A stretch of DNA of 64,000 bases from JAQVEB01 sp028698105 (GCA_964293155.1 CAXYYA010000011.1:1-64000), one strand, 5' to 3'. Counted from the first letter of the stretch, positions 32,985 to 42,305 are shown. Notes: generated by a model not told the origin, from the sequence alone. Numbers and translations: made by a program.

Positions 32985-34841
32985 ATGAAGAAATTAGGTT
33001 CGTTTTTGATCTTATTTGTCGTTGGATTAGTAATCTTTGCTCAACCGGCGAAGCCGTTTAAGTTCGCATTGGTGACCGATACGCACATTGGCAGCCCGAA
33101 TAACGATGAAGATTTATTCCGCACGGTAAACGATATTAATTCTCAGAGTGATATTGCGTTTGTCATTGTTTCGGGCGACGTTACCGAATTTGGTTCTTAC
33201 GAAGAACTGCGAACCGCAAAGTGTTTGTTAGACGATTTAAAAGTTCCTTACTATATTCTTCCCGGCAATCACGATTCCAATTGGTCGGAAAGTGGCACGA
33301 ACGATTTTTTGCGCGTTTTCGGCAACGAAACCTTCGGTTTTGACTATGGCGGATACAAATTTATCGGATTGGCATCGGGACCAAATATGCGGATGAGTCC
33401 CGGGCAGATTCCGCGCGAAAACCTGACGTGGTTTTTTGATGAAATCGCGAAAACCGATAAAAATATGCCCATCGTTTACGTGAATCATTATCCGATGGAT
33501 AATTCGCTGAACAATGGATTTGAAGTGATGGATGCCCTGCGGCCGTACAACGTGCAACTCATGCTGTGCGGACACGGACACAATAATCGTGCGATGAATT
33601 TCGAAGGTGTGAATGCCGCCATGTGCCGTTCCAATCTTCGGGCGAAGAACGATTTTGGCGGCTATAATATTATCGAAGTTACTGCCGATTCCATTTTGCT
33701 AAGCGAACGGATTGTTTCGGGAGAAACGCGTTCGCCGTGGCTTTCGTATGCCACAAACCACCGCCCGCAATGGGAAACGAACCCGCCGCGGCCCGATTAT
33801 TCCATCAATCAGCATCATCCGTTTGTTTCGGAAGTGTGGATCGTGCAGGAAAAAAGCGATATGGGAAGCGGAATGTATCTTGCAGACAATAAACTCATCT
33901 ACACCAATACCGCGGGAGAAATTAAAGCCGCGAATGCGGCTAACGGCAAAGCCGTTTGGACGTATAAAACCGACGGGAAAATCTATTCCACACCCACCGT
34001 TTTCAACAACACAGTTTGGTGCGCTTCGTCCGATTCGTATGTGTATGGATTGGATGTGAGGAACGGAAAATTACTGCACAAACTGAAAACCGATAAAGCA
34101 GTGGTTTCATCGCCTGCCTGTGCCGATGACAAGGTAATGGTCGCCGGAGGCGACGGGCGCTGTCGTGCGTGGAATGTGAATTCGGGAAAACCGGTGTGGA
34201 CGTTCGACAGCGTGAAGAATTTTGTGGTTACGCGCCCGTTGATAAAAGATGGCGTGCTATTTTTCGGCAGTTGGGGAAACGAGTTCTATGCACTTGATAT
34301 CGCTACCGGAAAACCGCGATGGATTTGGAACAACGGACACTCTAACCGGATGCTTTCTCCCGCGCAGGTATGGCCTGTGGCTACTCACGGAAGAATTTAT
34401 CTTGCTTCGCCCGACCGTTATATGACGGTTCTCGACAAGAAAACCGGCAACGTTGTCTGGCGGTATAACGACCCCGAACACCGGGTGCGCGAATCCATCG
34501 GCGTTTCGGAAAACGGCAACACCGTGTATGCCAAAACAATGGACGGAAAAATCCTTGCCATAGACGCAACCGTTCCTGAAAGGAAAATAAAATGGATATC
34601 TTCGGGCGAAGATATGGGGTATGAACTGGCGCCAACGCCCGTGGTAGAAAAAAACGGCATCGTGTACGCACCTACCGATAAAGGATTGATTTTCGCTTAT
34701 CGCGCTTCCGATGGCGTTTTTTTGTGGAAATACCGCGTTTCTACCGGACTGATCAATATGATTTTACCGACGGATAACGGCGAACTGTATGTTTCGGCAA
34801 TGGACGGGAAGTTGGTGAAGTTGAGGGTAAGGCCCCTCTAA
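32985..34841 (+). CDS. Secreted metallophosphoesterase fused to a PQQ-type beta-propeller
   Basis: The 618-residue protein has a signal peptide and a calcineurin-type metallophosphoesterase domain with all metal motifs (LVTDTHIG, VSGDVTE, LPGNHDSN, VNHYPMD, CGHGHNN), residues about 25-270. From about 300 to the end it has repeated PQQ/WD-like blades (GKAVWTYKT, GKLLHKLKT, GKPVWTFDS, GKPRWIWNN, GNVVWRYND). The propeller may bind substrate or a partner. A ribosome-binding stretch AGAGAGGA precedes the start. Confidence 0.87.
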   Translation: MKKLGSFLILFVVGLVIFAQPAKPFKFALVTDTHIGSPNNDEDLFRTVNDINSQSDIAFVIVSGDVTEFGSYEELRTAKCLLDDLKVPYYILPGNHDSNWSESGTNDFLRVFGNETFGFDYGGYKFIGLASGPNMRMSPGQIPRENLTWFFDEIAKTDKNMPIVYVNHYPMDNSLNNGFEVMDALRPYNVQLMLCGHGHNNRAMNFEGVNAAMCRSNLRAKNDFGGYNIIEVTADSILLSERIVSGETRSPWLSYATNHRPQWETNPPRPDYSINQHHPFVSEVWIVQEKSDMGSGMYLADNKLIYTNTAGEIKAANAANGKAVWTYKTDGKIYSTPTVFNNTVWCASSDSYVYGLDVRNGKLLHKLKTDKAVVSSPACADDKVMVAGGDGRCRAWNVNSGKPVWTFDSVKNFVVTRPLIKDGVLFFGSWGNEFYALDIATGKPRWIWNNGHSNRMLSPAQVWPVATHGRIYLASPDRYMTVLDKKTGNVVWRYNDPEHRVRESIGVSENGNTVYAKTMDGKILAIDATVPERKIKWISSGEDMGYELAPTPVVEKNGIVYAPTDKGLIFAYRASDGVFLWKYRVSTGLINMILPTDNGELYVSAMDGKLVKLRVRPL

Positions 34842-34866
34842 ATCTCCTCTGAAGGGAGACTTTGGC
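34830..34866. repeat. CCCTCT-type palindromic intergenic repeat
   Basis: CCCCTCTAAATCTCC, TCTGAA, GGGAGACTTTGG is an imperfect palindrome of a type I recognise as scattered through Bacteroidota intergenic DNA. A related copy is at 38612-38650. It overlaps the end of the phosphoesterase gene, so the final residues may derive from it. Confidence 0.55.
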
Positions 34867-34879
34867 TGTTTTAATTATT

Positions 34880-34912
34880 CACCGCATTTATGCGGTGTTT
34901 TATTGTTTTTTT
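34880..34912 (+). terminator. Terminator of the esterase/phosphoesterase genes
   Basis: CACCGCAT and ATGCGGTG form an 8-bp stem at 34880-34897, followed by TTTTATTGTTTTT. The rest of the gap to 35053 shows no other feature. Confidence 0.75.
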
Positions 34913-35053
34913 CACCGCAAGAAAATACGGAATTATCAATAATTCTCATATGAAGTCGGTTGCTTTATCGTTATTTATGGGTTGTTAATGATGTAACTTC
35001 ACGAATTATAAATCGAAAAGGTTGAAAGCGGACTCTTTATCAATAAAATAAAA

Positions 35054-35875
35054 TCAATTTTTAGGTTCGGCATAAATTCGAAATTTGGTACCCTCAAGAT
35101 AAATCATTTCCTCATGATTGATGAGTGCTATATTTGATGTTTTTGTTGTCCAGATACATATTGGAACGGTATTTTTTGGAGGGTTCCTGAACAAGGTCTT
35201 GTATTTTTCCATCAACAAATTAATATCGTCTTTTTCTGTGTAAACCGGCTTCGAATACAACTTGCAGATATAGTCGTACAAAATTTCTTTTGATTCTTCG
35301 GCGTAGTTAAAATCACCCTTATCTTTATCGTTTATACGTAAAAGAGATGCCGAAGCAATGCCATTTTGTCTTGTTGTAAAAGTTGAAAAATTGTAACTCG
35401 AAAAAGCGTCGTAATAGCCTGTATTGTATTTGTCTGTTCCGTCAATTTCCTTCCAGTTAATCCCGAGAAAATCCTTGTTATTGGTAATAATGATGGCTGC
35501 CGAATCCTTTTGGACTATTGTGTTGTTCCTGTATCCGGTCAGATACATGGTGTAATTTCCGGGGAAAAAGAAGTTTGTTGACCATTTCAGCTTTAAACTC
35601 GATGAATTAGGTGTATGGTAGTAGATTTTTTGCGTTCCATTTATACTTTTTACACTCCAAACAATTGAGTCGTATGCCTGGCTTAATTCATTGGAGTAAA
35701 ACTCTCTCTCTGAAACCAAAGAAAACTCCATGAGTTCAAATATTTCAGCAGTTTCTTTTTCACTTTTAAAACCGATTTTTAGTTTGTCGTTCTTTTCTAT
35801 AATTTCATCTTCATTTTTTGAACAGGAAACTAAAAGAACTGCTATCAATAGAATAAAAACCGATATATTTTTCAT
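35054..35875 (-). CDS. Lipoprotein of unknown function
   Basis: The 273-residue protein has a lipoprotein signal (ISVFILLIAVLLVSC) and then a K/E-rich tether. The body is rich in beta-forming segments (YSNELSQAYDSIVWSVKS, FFFPGNYTMYLTGYRNN), suggesting an immunoglobulin-like PKD-type domain, but I recognise no family. The gene is AT-richer than its neighbours and stands alone. Confidence 0.65.
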   Translation of the reverse strand: MKNISVFILLIAVLLVSCSKNEDEIIEKNDKLKIGFKSEKETAEIFELMEFSLVSEREFYSNELSQAYDSIVWSVKSINGTQKIYYHTPNSSSLKLKWSTNFFFPGNYTMYLTGYRNNTIVQKDSAAIIITNNKDFLGINWKEIDGTDKYNTGYYDAFSSYNFSTFTTRQNGIASASLLRINDKDKGDFNYAEESKEILYDYICKLYSKPVYTEKDDINLLMEKYKTLFRNPPKNTVPICIWTTKTSNIALINHEEMIYLEGTKFRIYAEPKN

Positions 35876-35936
35876 TTTATTTATGTTTCTTCGAAGGTAA
35901 ATATATTTTAAGAGTCACGAAAATCGAATTTAAACG

Positions 35937-36455
35937 TCACTCAAACTCCGCACAATCTTCCGATGGTACGTGCACGGCGGCGGCTTGCTGATAAACCAGT
36001 TCCCCGCCTAAATGTCCGACGTAACCAATAGTTGCCATCCCCGATAATGCCAGTAAAACGGTTAGTACGCCCAGTGTCTTTCTGAGATTGGTTTTTTTAA
36101 GAAGGTAACCCTGCTTGTATTTGCTGTTCGCAAATTCGATAAGGGTAACGGCAGTAAACAAAATTGCGGTGATTTTCGCAAACGATTCGTGCGTGTGAAC
36201 CACCGTGGGGTCGCACAGCGTACGGCCCACGACTTTATACGCCATTTCGCCGGTGATGACCGCAGCCCAAGCTCCCAATGTACCCAGCGAAAGCAGCAAT
36301 AGCGCCGTGAAATGTAGCTGCGGCGTGTAGGCACGGAAAAGATTCGTCCTGCGGACGATTAAAACCAGCGAGCCGACGAGTAGCAGCGCTATCGGAAAAT
36401 GAACGAACAGAGGATGAATTGCCTCTGTTCGCCACATATCGGGAAGTTGTTCCAT
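35937..36455 (-). CDS. DUF2231-type membrane protein
   Basis: The 172-residue protein has four membrane segments and the DUF2231 signature AIHPLFVHFPIALLLVG at the start, with later conserved histidines in VVHTHESF and GYVGHLGGEL. The histidines could bind heme or metal, as suggested for the family (inference). A lipoprotein gene lies 9 nt upstream, so the two form an operon. Confidence 0.8.
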   Translation of the reverse strand: MEQLPDMWRTEAIHPLFVHFPIALLLVGSLVLIVRRTNLFRAYTPQLHFTALLLLSLGTLGAWAAVITGEMAYKVVGRTLCDPTVVHTHESFAKITAILFTAVTLIEFANSKYKQGYLLKKTNLRKTLGVLTVLLALSGMATIGYVGHLGGELVYQQAAAVHVPSEDCAEFE

Positions 36456-36464
36456 ACCCGCCGT

Positions 36465-36785
36465 CTATTTTATATCCACCCGAAGCGGATCGAGCTTTTT
36501 GCCCGTTTTCTCAACGGTAACTTCCACCGTCTGTCCTGTTTGCAATGCCGAAAACTCAACGGCTGTGCCGTTTTGGGTAAGGTTGGTGGCATCGGTAAAG
36601 TAGAGCTCCAGTGTTTTGTTGTCGGCCGTCTTCACGTATATTTCCCGTTCGCCGGGGTTCACTTCTGTGATGGTTCCGGTGTACGTTCCGCTTTCCACTA
36701 CTTCGCCTTTATGTCCGCCGCAGGCGGTAAGAACGAATAAAAACAACAATGCACTCGCAAATGTTACTGAAATCTTTTTTGTCAT
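36465..36785 (-). CDS. Small OB-fold-like lipoprotein
   Basis: The 106-residue protein has a lipoprotein signal (ALLFLFVLTAC) and a short beta-rich body (YTGTITEVNPGEREIYVKT ... VEVTVEKTGKKLDPLRVDI), like small OB-fold proteins. It is coupled to the DUF2231 gene downstream. Function is unknown. Confidence 0.65.
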   Translation of the reverse strand: MTKKISVTFASALLFLFVLTACGGHKGEVVESGTYTGTITEVNPGEREIYVKTADNKTLELYFTDATNLTQNGTAVEFSALQTGQTVEVTVEKTGKKLDPLRVDIK

Positions 36786-36969
36786 AATTTTTTAATTTTA
36801 GTTCTAACTGTATAAAATAAAACGCTCTTGGTGGCAAAAGGTTCGGTAGGGCATAAGATTCAACGGATAGAAAGTTCCGCCTTTCAGGCGGGAGAGGGTT
36901 TGGGTGTGTTTACCGCAAGCCGTTGGCATGCGGTTATGAAGATTTTGCCTTTCAGGCATGGATGTGTGA
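36786..36969. repeat. Left palindrome module beside the DUF5655 gene
   Basis: This gene-free stretch holds three hairpins in order: CCGCCTTTCAGGCGG (36877-36891), a stem-loop from ACCGCA to TGCGGT (36912-36934) and TGCCTTTCAGGCA (36946-36958). The same three-part order recurs in the same orientation on the other side of the DUF5655 gene. Confidence 0.65.
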
Positions 36970-37887
36970 TTATTCTTTATTTTTTCGAATGGATTGTTTG
37001 AATAGACTCATAATGTAATCAATGTCGTCTAAGTCAGATATTTGTATTTCATATGCTCCATTACCCCAATGACCAACATTTGACACGTCTCGGGCAATGT
37101 TTTTATTGTCTTGCAACTCCCCACTTTTTAAATTTAAATATACCTTCAACTTAGTCTTTAATAGAACTACATCACAGAAAATCTTATTTTCAATTTTAAA
37201 ACCGATAGTTTGTTTTTTGGGTTCAATGGTTACATTATCATCTAACATTAATAATCTTTCCTTTATTCTTTCATATAGTTCCACCGATTCCGGATCCACT
37301 TTTTGAATGTGATCTTGTTCAGTGAATACTATGACTTCTTTATTTACGTTAGCTACAGTAACGTTGTTTTTTGAAATGGTTTTAATACTTTCTTTTGCTG
37401 ATGTTTTTTGTATCTGTTCAAATGATAATGTATTATTAGAAAATCTTTTTATTTCCCAAAGTTCGATGGGTAAGTCCTTAAAATTAATAGCTTCTTTTTG
37501 GTAATTTGTGAAAGAGGGTGAAATAAATATCACTCTTGATTGGCTCCAATCAACATCGCTTCTTCGCAGTGTTGATTTTTGACTTTCATTGTACTCCAAA
37601 ATAAAATCAGCTTTATTGTTTAGCATTAGAGATAGATATGCATACCCCTGATCAATTACACTAAAGTTTTTATCGCGTTTGAATTCAATAATTACAAAAG
37701 ATTTAGCTTCCATATCAAAAGCAAGTGTATCTATTCGAAAGTTATTTAAAGCGAACTCAGACTTTATTAAATTTAAATTGAGTAAATTATTGATGTTGTT
37801 TTCAACAAGAGTTTGAATGTCTTTTTCGAATTTGAAAGGAGTTTCTTTTATTAATTCTAGTTGTTTTTCAATTTTATAAAGTGCCAT
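36970..37887 (-). CDS. DUF5655 protein with PD-(D/E)XK-like N-terminal domain
   Basis: The 305-residue protein has an N-terminal nuclease-like core (RIDTLAFD, then FVIIEFKRDK: the D...ExK pattern of PD-(D/E)XK enzymes) at about 50-73. The C-terminal DUF5655-type domain runs from about 190 (VELYERIKERLL ... HWGNGAYEIQISD). It is markedly AT-rich against its neighbours and lies between homologous palindrome modules, which suggests recent acquisition. Such proteins occur near restriction and defence genes, but nuclease activity here is only inferred. Confidence 0.75.
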   Translation of the reverse strand: MALYKIEKQLELIKETPFKFEKDIQTLVENNINNLLNLNLIKSEFALNNFRIDTLAFDMEAKSFVIIEFKRDKNFSVIDQGYAYLSLMLNNKADFILEYNESQKSTLRRSDVDWSQSRVIFISPSFTNYQKEAINFKDLPIELWEIKRFSNNTLSFEQIQKTSAKESIKTISKNNVTVANVNKEVIVFTEQDHIQKVDPESVELYERIKERLLMLDDNVTIEPKKQTIGFKIENKIFCDVVLLKTKLKVYLNLKSGELQDNKNIARDVSNVGHWGNGAYEIQISDLDDIDYIMSLFKQSIRKNKE

Positions 37888-38214
37888 ATTATAGGAATCA
37901 ATTATGTGTTAATACAAATGTAAATAAATTTAGTTAATAACGCTTATTGTCTGTCTAATTTTCAGTAATTTTCCACCTGTAAGGTGCTATTTTCATAACC
38001 GCAGGTCGGCGACCTGTGGTAAAGGCCTATCTATCAACCCGACCCGAAGTGGTCGGACTTTAATGTCCCGCCTTTCAGGCGGACAATTCCTGAGTTCTTT
38101 CCACCGTAAGCTACTCCCGACTATCGTCTGGACTGCATACGGTTATGCAAATATTACCCTTCGGGTAAAAACACTATTGTTTATAAAGTCAGTTTTTTCA
38201 AGTGTTTTCTTATT
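37888..38214. repeat. Right palindrome module beside the DUF5655 gene
   Basis: This 327-bp gap has no convincing gene. It holds a 10-bp stem (37998-38020, ACCGCAGGTC/GACCTGTGGT), CCGACC/GGTCGG (38039-38056), CCGCCTTTCAGGCGG (38068-38082), a segment from ACCGTAAGC to GCATACGGTTATG and ACCCTTCGGGT (38156-38166). The last three parts match the left module in order and strand. Confidence 0.65.
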
Positions 38215-38598
38215 TCACCTCGCCACCTTCATTCCCACCCACACAGCTAAAATTCCCAACGCAACGCTTGCCAGCGTATAAAGCAGAACCATTCCCCATT
38301 GCTGCATCTCGATCAACCGGAAGTTTTCGAGCGCGAACGTGGAGAATGTGGTGTACCCGCCGCAGAATCCAACGATGAAGAGCAACCGGAACGTCTGGTT
38401 TTCGGGATGGTTGGCAAGCATCCATCCGGCAAACAGCCCGATCAGGAAACTACCGATCACATTCGCCGCGAACGTTCCCATAAACAGCCATTCGGCTTGC
38501 GCGTACCGCGCCACGATGCGCGACGTGAGAAAACGCAGCACGCTGCCTATCCCTCCGCCAAGCCCTACAAACAAAATATCTTTCCACATAAATTTCAT
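38215..38598 (-). CDS. crcB: Fluoride channel CrcB/Fluc
   Basis: The protein (127 residues from ATG 38598; starts at 38610 or 38589 are also possible) has four membrane segments and the Fluc signatures GGGIGSVLRFL, GTFAANVIGSFLIGL and VGFCGGYTTFSTFALEN. Fluc dimers export fluoride. A single gene is seen. No fluoride riboswitch is evident upstream, where there is only a palindromic repeat. Confidence 0.93.
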   Translation of the reverse strand: MKFMWKDILFVGLGGGIGSVLRFLTSRIVARYAQAEWLFMGTFAANVIGSFLIGLFAGWMLANHPENQTFRLLFIVGFCGGYTTFSTFALENFRLIEMQQWGMVLLYTLASVALGILAVWVGMKVAR

Positions 38599-38611
38599 AT
38601 AATTCGTCAAT

Positions 38612-38650
38612 ACCCAAATTCCCTCTCTTGTGGAGAGGGATTTAGGGAAA
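38612..38650. repeat. CCCTCTC palindromic intergenic repeat
   Basis: CCCAAATTCCCTCTC, TTGTG, GAGAGGGATTTAGGG forms a near-perfect hairpin between crcB and the helicase gene. It is related to the copy at 34830-34866. Confidence 0.55.
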
Positions 38651-38652
38651 GG

Positions 38653-41600
38653 CTATACTTGATAAATTTTTCGCTGCTTCACATAAAACACAAACCCCTT
38701 CACGTTCGGGTAACCCATCTCGCGAATATTTTTCACGTAAAACTGCACCTGCCGGAGGTGTTTGGCTTCTTCGATCTCGCCGAACTTGTAATCCACCACA
38801 ACCACTTCGTTGTCGCCCAGCATCACACGATCGGGACGGGTGAACCCGAATTGGGGGTGCAGCACCTGAATTTCGTTTAATACTTCGTATTTACCGCTGT
38901 ACCAGTCCTTCACCTCATCGAAAGAAAGGATTTCGCGCAACCCGGAGGTAATTGCCGGCTGCATTTCTTCTTCCAACTCACCCGATAAAACCCGTTGTTT
39001 CACGGCCTTCTCAATGTCGTCGGCACAAACCACTTCGCTCATAATGTCATGCATCAGGGTTCCATAATCGCGACTGCCGTCATCGGTAAAGAACCCGATG
39101 TTGCCGAGCCGGAGTTTCAGCCTGTCGGCAAACGGAATGGATCGCCATTGGCCTGTTTCGCCGGTAGCCGGACTGTGTGCTGTTTCGCTCTTGCCGGCAA
39201 CGGCGGCGGGCGATCCGTATTCAAACACCGATTCGTCGTCGCTGCTGCGGAGATGATCCTGCAACGAAATAAGTTGTTCCCGCGCATCCGATTCGTTTGC
39301 CGCCATTCCTTCTTCCGAAACGGTTTTCCACAATAAATCGGCAACGGTTCTCAGTGTATTGTCTTTCTTATTTTCTTTCGGTTTGGGCGCAAACCCGATA
39401 ATGCGGTGTTTGGCACGTGTGAAAGCGACGTACAACAGATTGAGGTTGTCAATAAAGGTGTACAGTTTCTCTTCCAGGTAATCGTGCCTGAAAATGGTTT
39501 CGGTGAGCTTTCTTCCGTACCTGACGGGAACGATGGGAAGCTCGTTGAACGGCGGCACAGCCGGGCGACACCAAATGATGTTCTCCCTTCGGTCCTGGTC
39601 AATGTCCCAGTCCATGAAAGGCATAATAACCGCCCCAAAGCCTAATCCTTTGGATTTATGAATGGTGATGAGGCGAATAGCATCCTGTTCTTCGGGCAAA
39701 AAAAGCGTTTTTTTGTATCCTTTTTCGTCCCACCACTCCAAGAAGTTATTGATGTCGGACGATGAGTTGGTGCTGAATTTGAGGGCGATATCCAGAAAAG
39801 CCTGTACATAAGCATTTTCCTTCTCGTCCGACAGGTCTTCCGAAAGAGCGAAAAACGCTTCGATCATTTCGTAAAACGACAGCGAAGCCATGTTTTCCAG
39901 TTGCGGGCGTACTTCTTCGGGAAAACCGGTTTGCGTATTGCTCAGACAGGCATTGAGCGCCTCCCCGGGCATTAGTTTCCGGTGAAAACGGTAAAACTCA
40001 TAGGCGGCGAGCATCTTTTTGGTATCGTCTTTCCGGTTTTGAAAATAACGCATGAGGGCGATAACGGCTTTCACACTTTGGGCGTTGCCGATAACCAGCG
40101 CCTCGTTGGAAATGATGTCGTAACGGTATGGCGACGAGGGATTCTCCTGCGCGTAAGCCAGTAATTTTTCGGCCACCAAAACGGCTTCATCGTTTTTGCG
40201 AACGATAATGGCGATGTCGCGCAGCGCAAAACCCTGATCCTGCAAGGATTCTATTTCAGCGGGCAGGCGTTCGAGCGACTGCTCCGTCCAATCCGTTTCT
40301 TCGTCATTCGCATTGAGGAACGTGAGCTTCACGTAGCCGTTTTTCGCTCTTTTCTTTTCAGGAATTTGTTGATACACGTGCGTGTATGCATCCGTTATTT
40401 TGTTCCGGGCGTAAGCCGTGAAATCGTTTTCGGAATCTCCGGGGACGGCGGCATTGTACTCGTCCTGCAAGTTGCAGGTCGCGGCGCGGAACACGGCATT
40501 GTTAAACGCGATAACGTTTGCATCGCTTCGCCAATTGGTGTCGAGTGAATGTTGCTCCACATTTTCAGGAGTAAAATCCTTTGTGATTTGTTCTTCCAGC
40601 AGCCGCCAATCGGAACTTCGCCAGCGATAAATGCTTTGCTTCACATCGCCTACCACCAGATTGAAATGATTGTGCGAAAGGCTTTCGGAGATCAACGGAC
40701 GAAAATTGTCCCATTGCAAGCCGGAAGTATCCTGAAACTCATCAATCATGTAGTTGTTGATGCGCGTGCCGATTTTTTCGTACACAAAAGGCGTTTCGCT
40801 TCCCGAAATAATTTTGTTGAGCAACTCTGTGGTGTCGGAAAGAAACAGGGTGTTGTTCTCTTTTTGATAGGTATTGAGCCGTTTATGAATGTCGTTGAGG
40901 ATGCCCAGCGTGTAAAAATAGTTGAGCACGGCGTTCGCCGAATAGTAAAACAGCCCGTTTTCCGAGATCGAGATCAGTTGTTTCACGCAATCGTTCAATC
41001 CCGCCGCGTACGCATCAGCTATGGCCGCTTGTTTTTGTTTTTCTTTTCCAAACCACAGGTCAATATCGTCAGCCAGATTGAGAAGGCGATCCGAAGGTTT
41101 TTCCACCACGCCGTTTGCCAGTTTCGGAAAAACTCCGAAACCGGAACTTTTGCCCCATTTAAAATCGGAGTAGTGCAAACCGTAGCTGTCCATGATATTC
41201 ACGGCTTTTATCCCCAAATCCTTCAATTCTTTCTCGTACACGCGGACGATCTTTTGCAGTGTTTTGCGGTATTGCGTGAGGCGGTTTTTATCGTGTATCT
41301 TTTCTTTATCTTCCGATGAAAGTGTTTTGTATTTTTCGCTAAAAAGCTGTTTGGCAAGGCCTTCTACATCTTGCCTGATATTCCATGCTTTGTCGTTTTG
41401 GATTTTGTCTTTCATGAAATCCAGCAGCCAGTCACCGAGCTCCCTGTTTTCCGGTTTGTCCAACTCGAAAAGCATCATGTCAATGATCTGGAGAAGCACG
41501 GCGCTGTCGTCAACCTCCACGTTGTAACCGCCCGCTAAACCCATTTCGCGCGTAAAAGCGCGCATGGTTTGCTGGAAAAACCGATCTATGGTGCTGATGG

Positions 41601-41931
41601 CAAAGGCGGAATAATCGTGAAGAATGGTTTTGAGGATGAGGCCGGCCTGCGTGCGTACCTGCTTTACGTCCATGGCAAACTTTTCCGTCAGTTCCGGAAG
41701 GTAATCCGATGGTTCGCCGGAAGAAAGCGTGTGAAGCTCTTCCACGATGCGCGATTTCATCTCCTCGGTGGCTTTGTTGGTGAAGGTTACCGCCAAAATA
41801 TGGCGGTAGGCGTAGGGCGCGGAAAAGAGCAAACGAAGGTATTCGCCCGTCAACCGGTGCGTTTTTCCCGATCCGGCGGAAGCGCGGATCAGTTGCAGGC
41901 GCTGCCTGTCAGATGATGCGCGATTTTGCAT
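38653..41931 (-). CDS. AddA/RecB-like UvrD-type helicase-nuclease
   Basis: The 1092-residue protein (ATG at 41931, MQNRASSDRQ) is a superfamily 1 helicase: Walker A RASAGSGKT (16-24), TFTNKATEEMK, the DEFQD box, GDVKQSIYRW, TIHKSKGLGF and VAFTRAKHR. A C-terminal PD-(D/E)XK nuclease has RPDRVMLGDNEVVVVDYKFGE. It would resect double-strand breaks like RecB or AddA. No AddB partner is adjacent. The start overlaps the SUI1 gene end by 23 nt. Confidence 0.88.
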   Translation of the reverse strand: MQNRASSDRQRLQLIRASAGSGKTHRLTGEYLRLLFSAPYAYRHILAVTFTNKATEEMKSRIVEELHTLSSGEPSDYLPELTEKFAMDVKQVRTQAGLILKTILHDYSAFAISTIDRFFQQTMRAFTREMGLAGGYNVEVDDSAVLLQIIDMMLFELDKPENRELGDWLLDFMKDKIQNDKAWNIRQDVEGLAKQLFSEKYKTLSSEDKEKIHDKNRLTQYRKTLQKIVRVYEKELKDLGIKAVNIMDSYGLHYSDFKWGKSSGFGVFPKLANGVVEKPSDRLLNLADDIDLWFGKEKQKQAAIADAYAAGLNDCVKQLISISENGLFYYSANAVLNYFYTLGILNDIHKRLNTYQKENNTLFLSDTTELLNKIISGSETPFVYEKIGTRINNYMIDEFQDTSGLQWDNFRPLISESLSHNHFNLVVGDVKQSIYRWRSSDWRLLEEQITKDFTPENVEQHSLDTNWRSDANVIAFNNAVFRAATCNLQDEYNAAVPGDSENDFTAYARNKITDAYTHVYQQIPEKKRAKNGYVKLTFLNANDEETDWTEQSLERLPAEIESLQDQGFALRDIAIIVRKNDEAVLVAEKLLAYAQENPSSPYRYDIISNEALVIGNAQSVKAVIALMRYFQNRKDDTKKMLAAYEFYRFHRKLMPGEALNACLSNTQTGFPEEVRPQLENMASLSFYEMIEAFFALSEDLSDEKENAYVQAFLDIALKFSTNSSSDINNFLEWWDEKGYKKTLFLPEEQDAIRLITIHKSKGLGFGAVIMPFMDWDIDQDRRENIIWCRPAVPPFNELPIVPVRYGRKLTETIFRHDYLEEKLYTFIDNLNLLYVAFTRAKHRIIGFAPKPKENKKDNTLRTVADLLWKTVSEEGMAANESDAREQLISLQDHLRSSDDESVFEYGSPAAVAGKSETAHSPATGETGQWRSIPFADRLKLRLGNIGFFTDDGSRDYGTLMHDIMSEVVCADDIEKAVKQRVLSGELEEEMQPAITSGLREILSFDEVKDWYSGKYEVLNEIQVLHPQFGFTRPDRVMLGDNEVVVVDYKFGEIEEAKHLRQVQFYVKNIREMGYPNVKGFVFYVKQRKIYQV

Positions 41932-42259
41932 ATCCTTCCTTTTGAAGAATTTCCAGCACTTTCTGCCTGTGGTCTCCCTGCACGATGATCTCGCCCTCTT
42001 TTGCCGATCCACCCACGCCGCATTTGGTTTTCAGCAGCCTGCCCAGTTCCTGCAGGTCGTCATCGGTACCGGCGAAGCCGGTTACGAGGGTAACGGCTTT
42101 TCCTTTGCGGTTTCGTTTATCAAGCGAAATGCGCAGCATTTGCTTTTCCTTTGGAAGGGTTTGCGTTTCCGCGTCGTCACTTTCCGCTTGATAGTGGTAA
42201 TCGGGGTTGGTGGAATATACAATGTCGAGTCTTTTTTTCCAGTCGTTATTTTTGTCCAT
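41909..42259 (-). CDS. SUI1/YciH-family translation factor
   Basis: The 116-residue protein carries the eIF1/SUI1 fold in its second half: VTLVTGFAGTDDDLQELGRLLKTK, CGVGGSAKEGEIIVQGDHRQKVLEIL. Bacterial YciH is thought to tune start-site selection. It is coupled to the helicase gene by overlap, probably for expression reasons only. Confidence 0.88.
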   Translation of the reverse strand: MDKNNDWKKRLDIVYSTNPDYHYQAESDDAETQTLPKEKQMLRISLDKRNRKGKAVTLVTGFAGTDDDLQELGRLLKTKCGVGGSAKEGEIIVQGDHRQKVLEILQKEGYAKSRII

Positions 42260-42305
42260 GTGCTGATACGTCGTTATGCGAATATTTCAGTAAAAAACAA
42301 AGATA

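Noticed and set aside
37888..38214. tRNA or structured RNA gene in the gap beside the DUF5655 gene
   Set aside because: The hairpins are simple, unequal palindromes without a cloverleaf, an anticodon loop or a CCA-like end.
38599..38652. Fluoride riboswitch before crcB
   Set aside because: The short upstream region contains only the CCCTCTC palindrome; no pseudoknot-type pattern of the fluoride aptamer can be seen.
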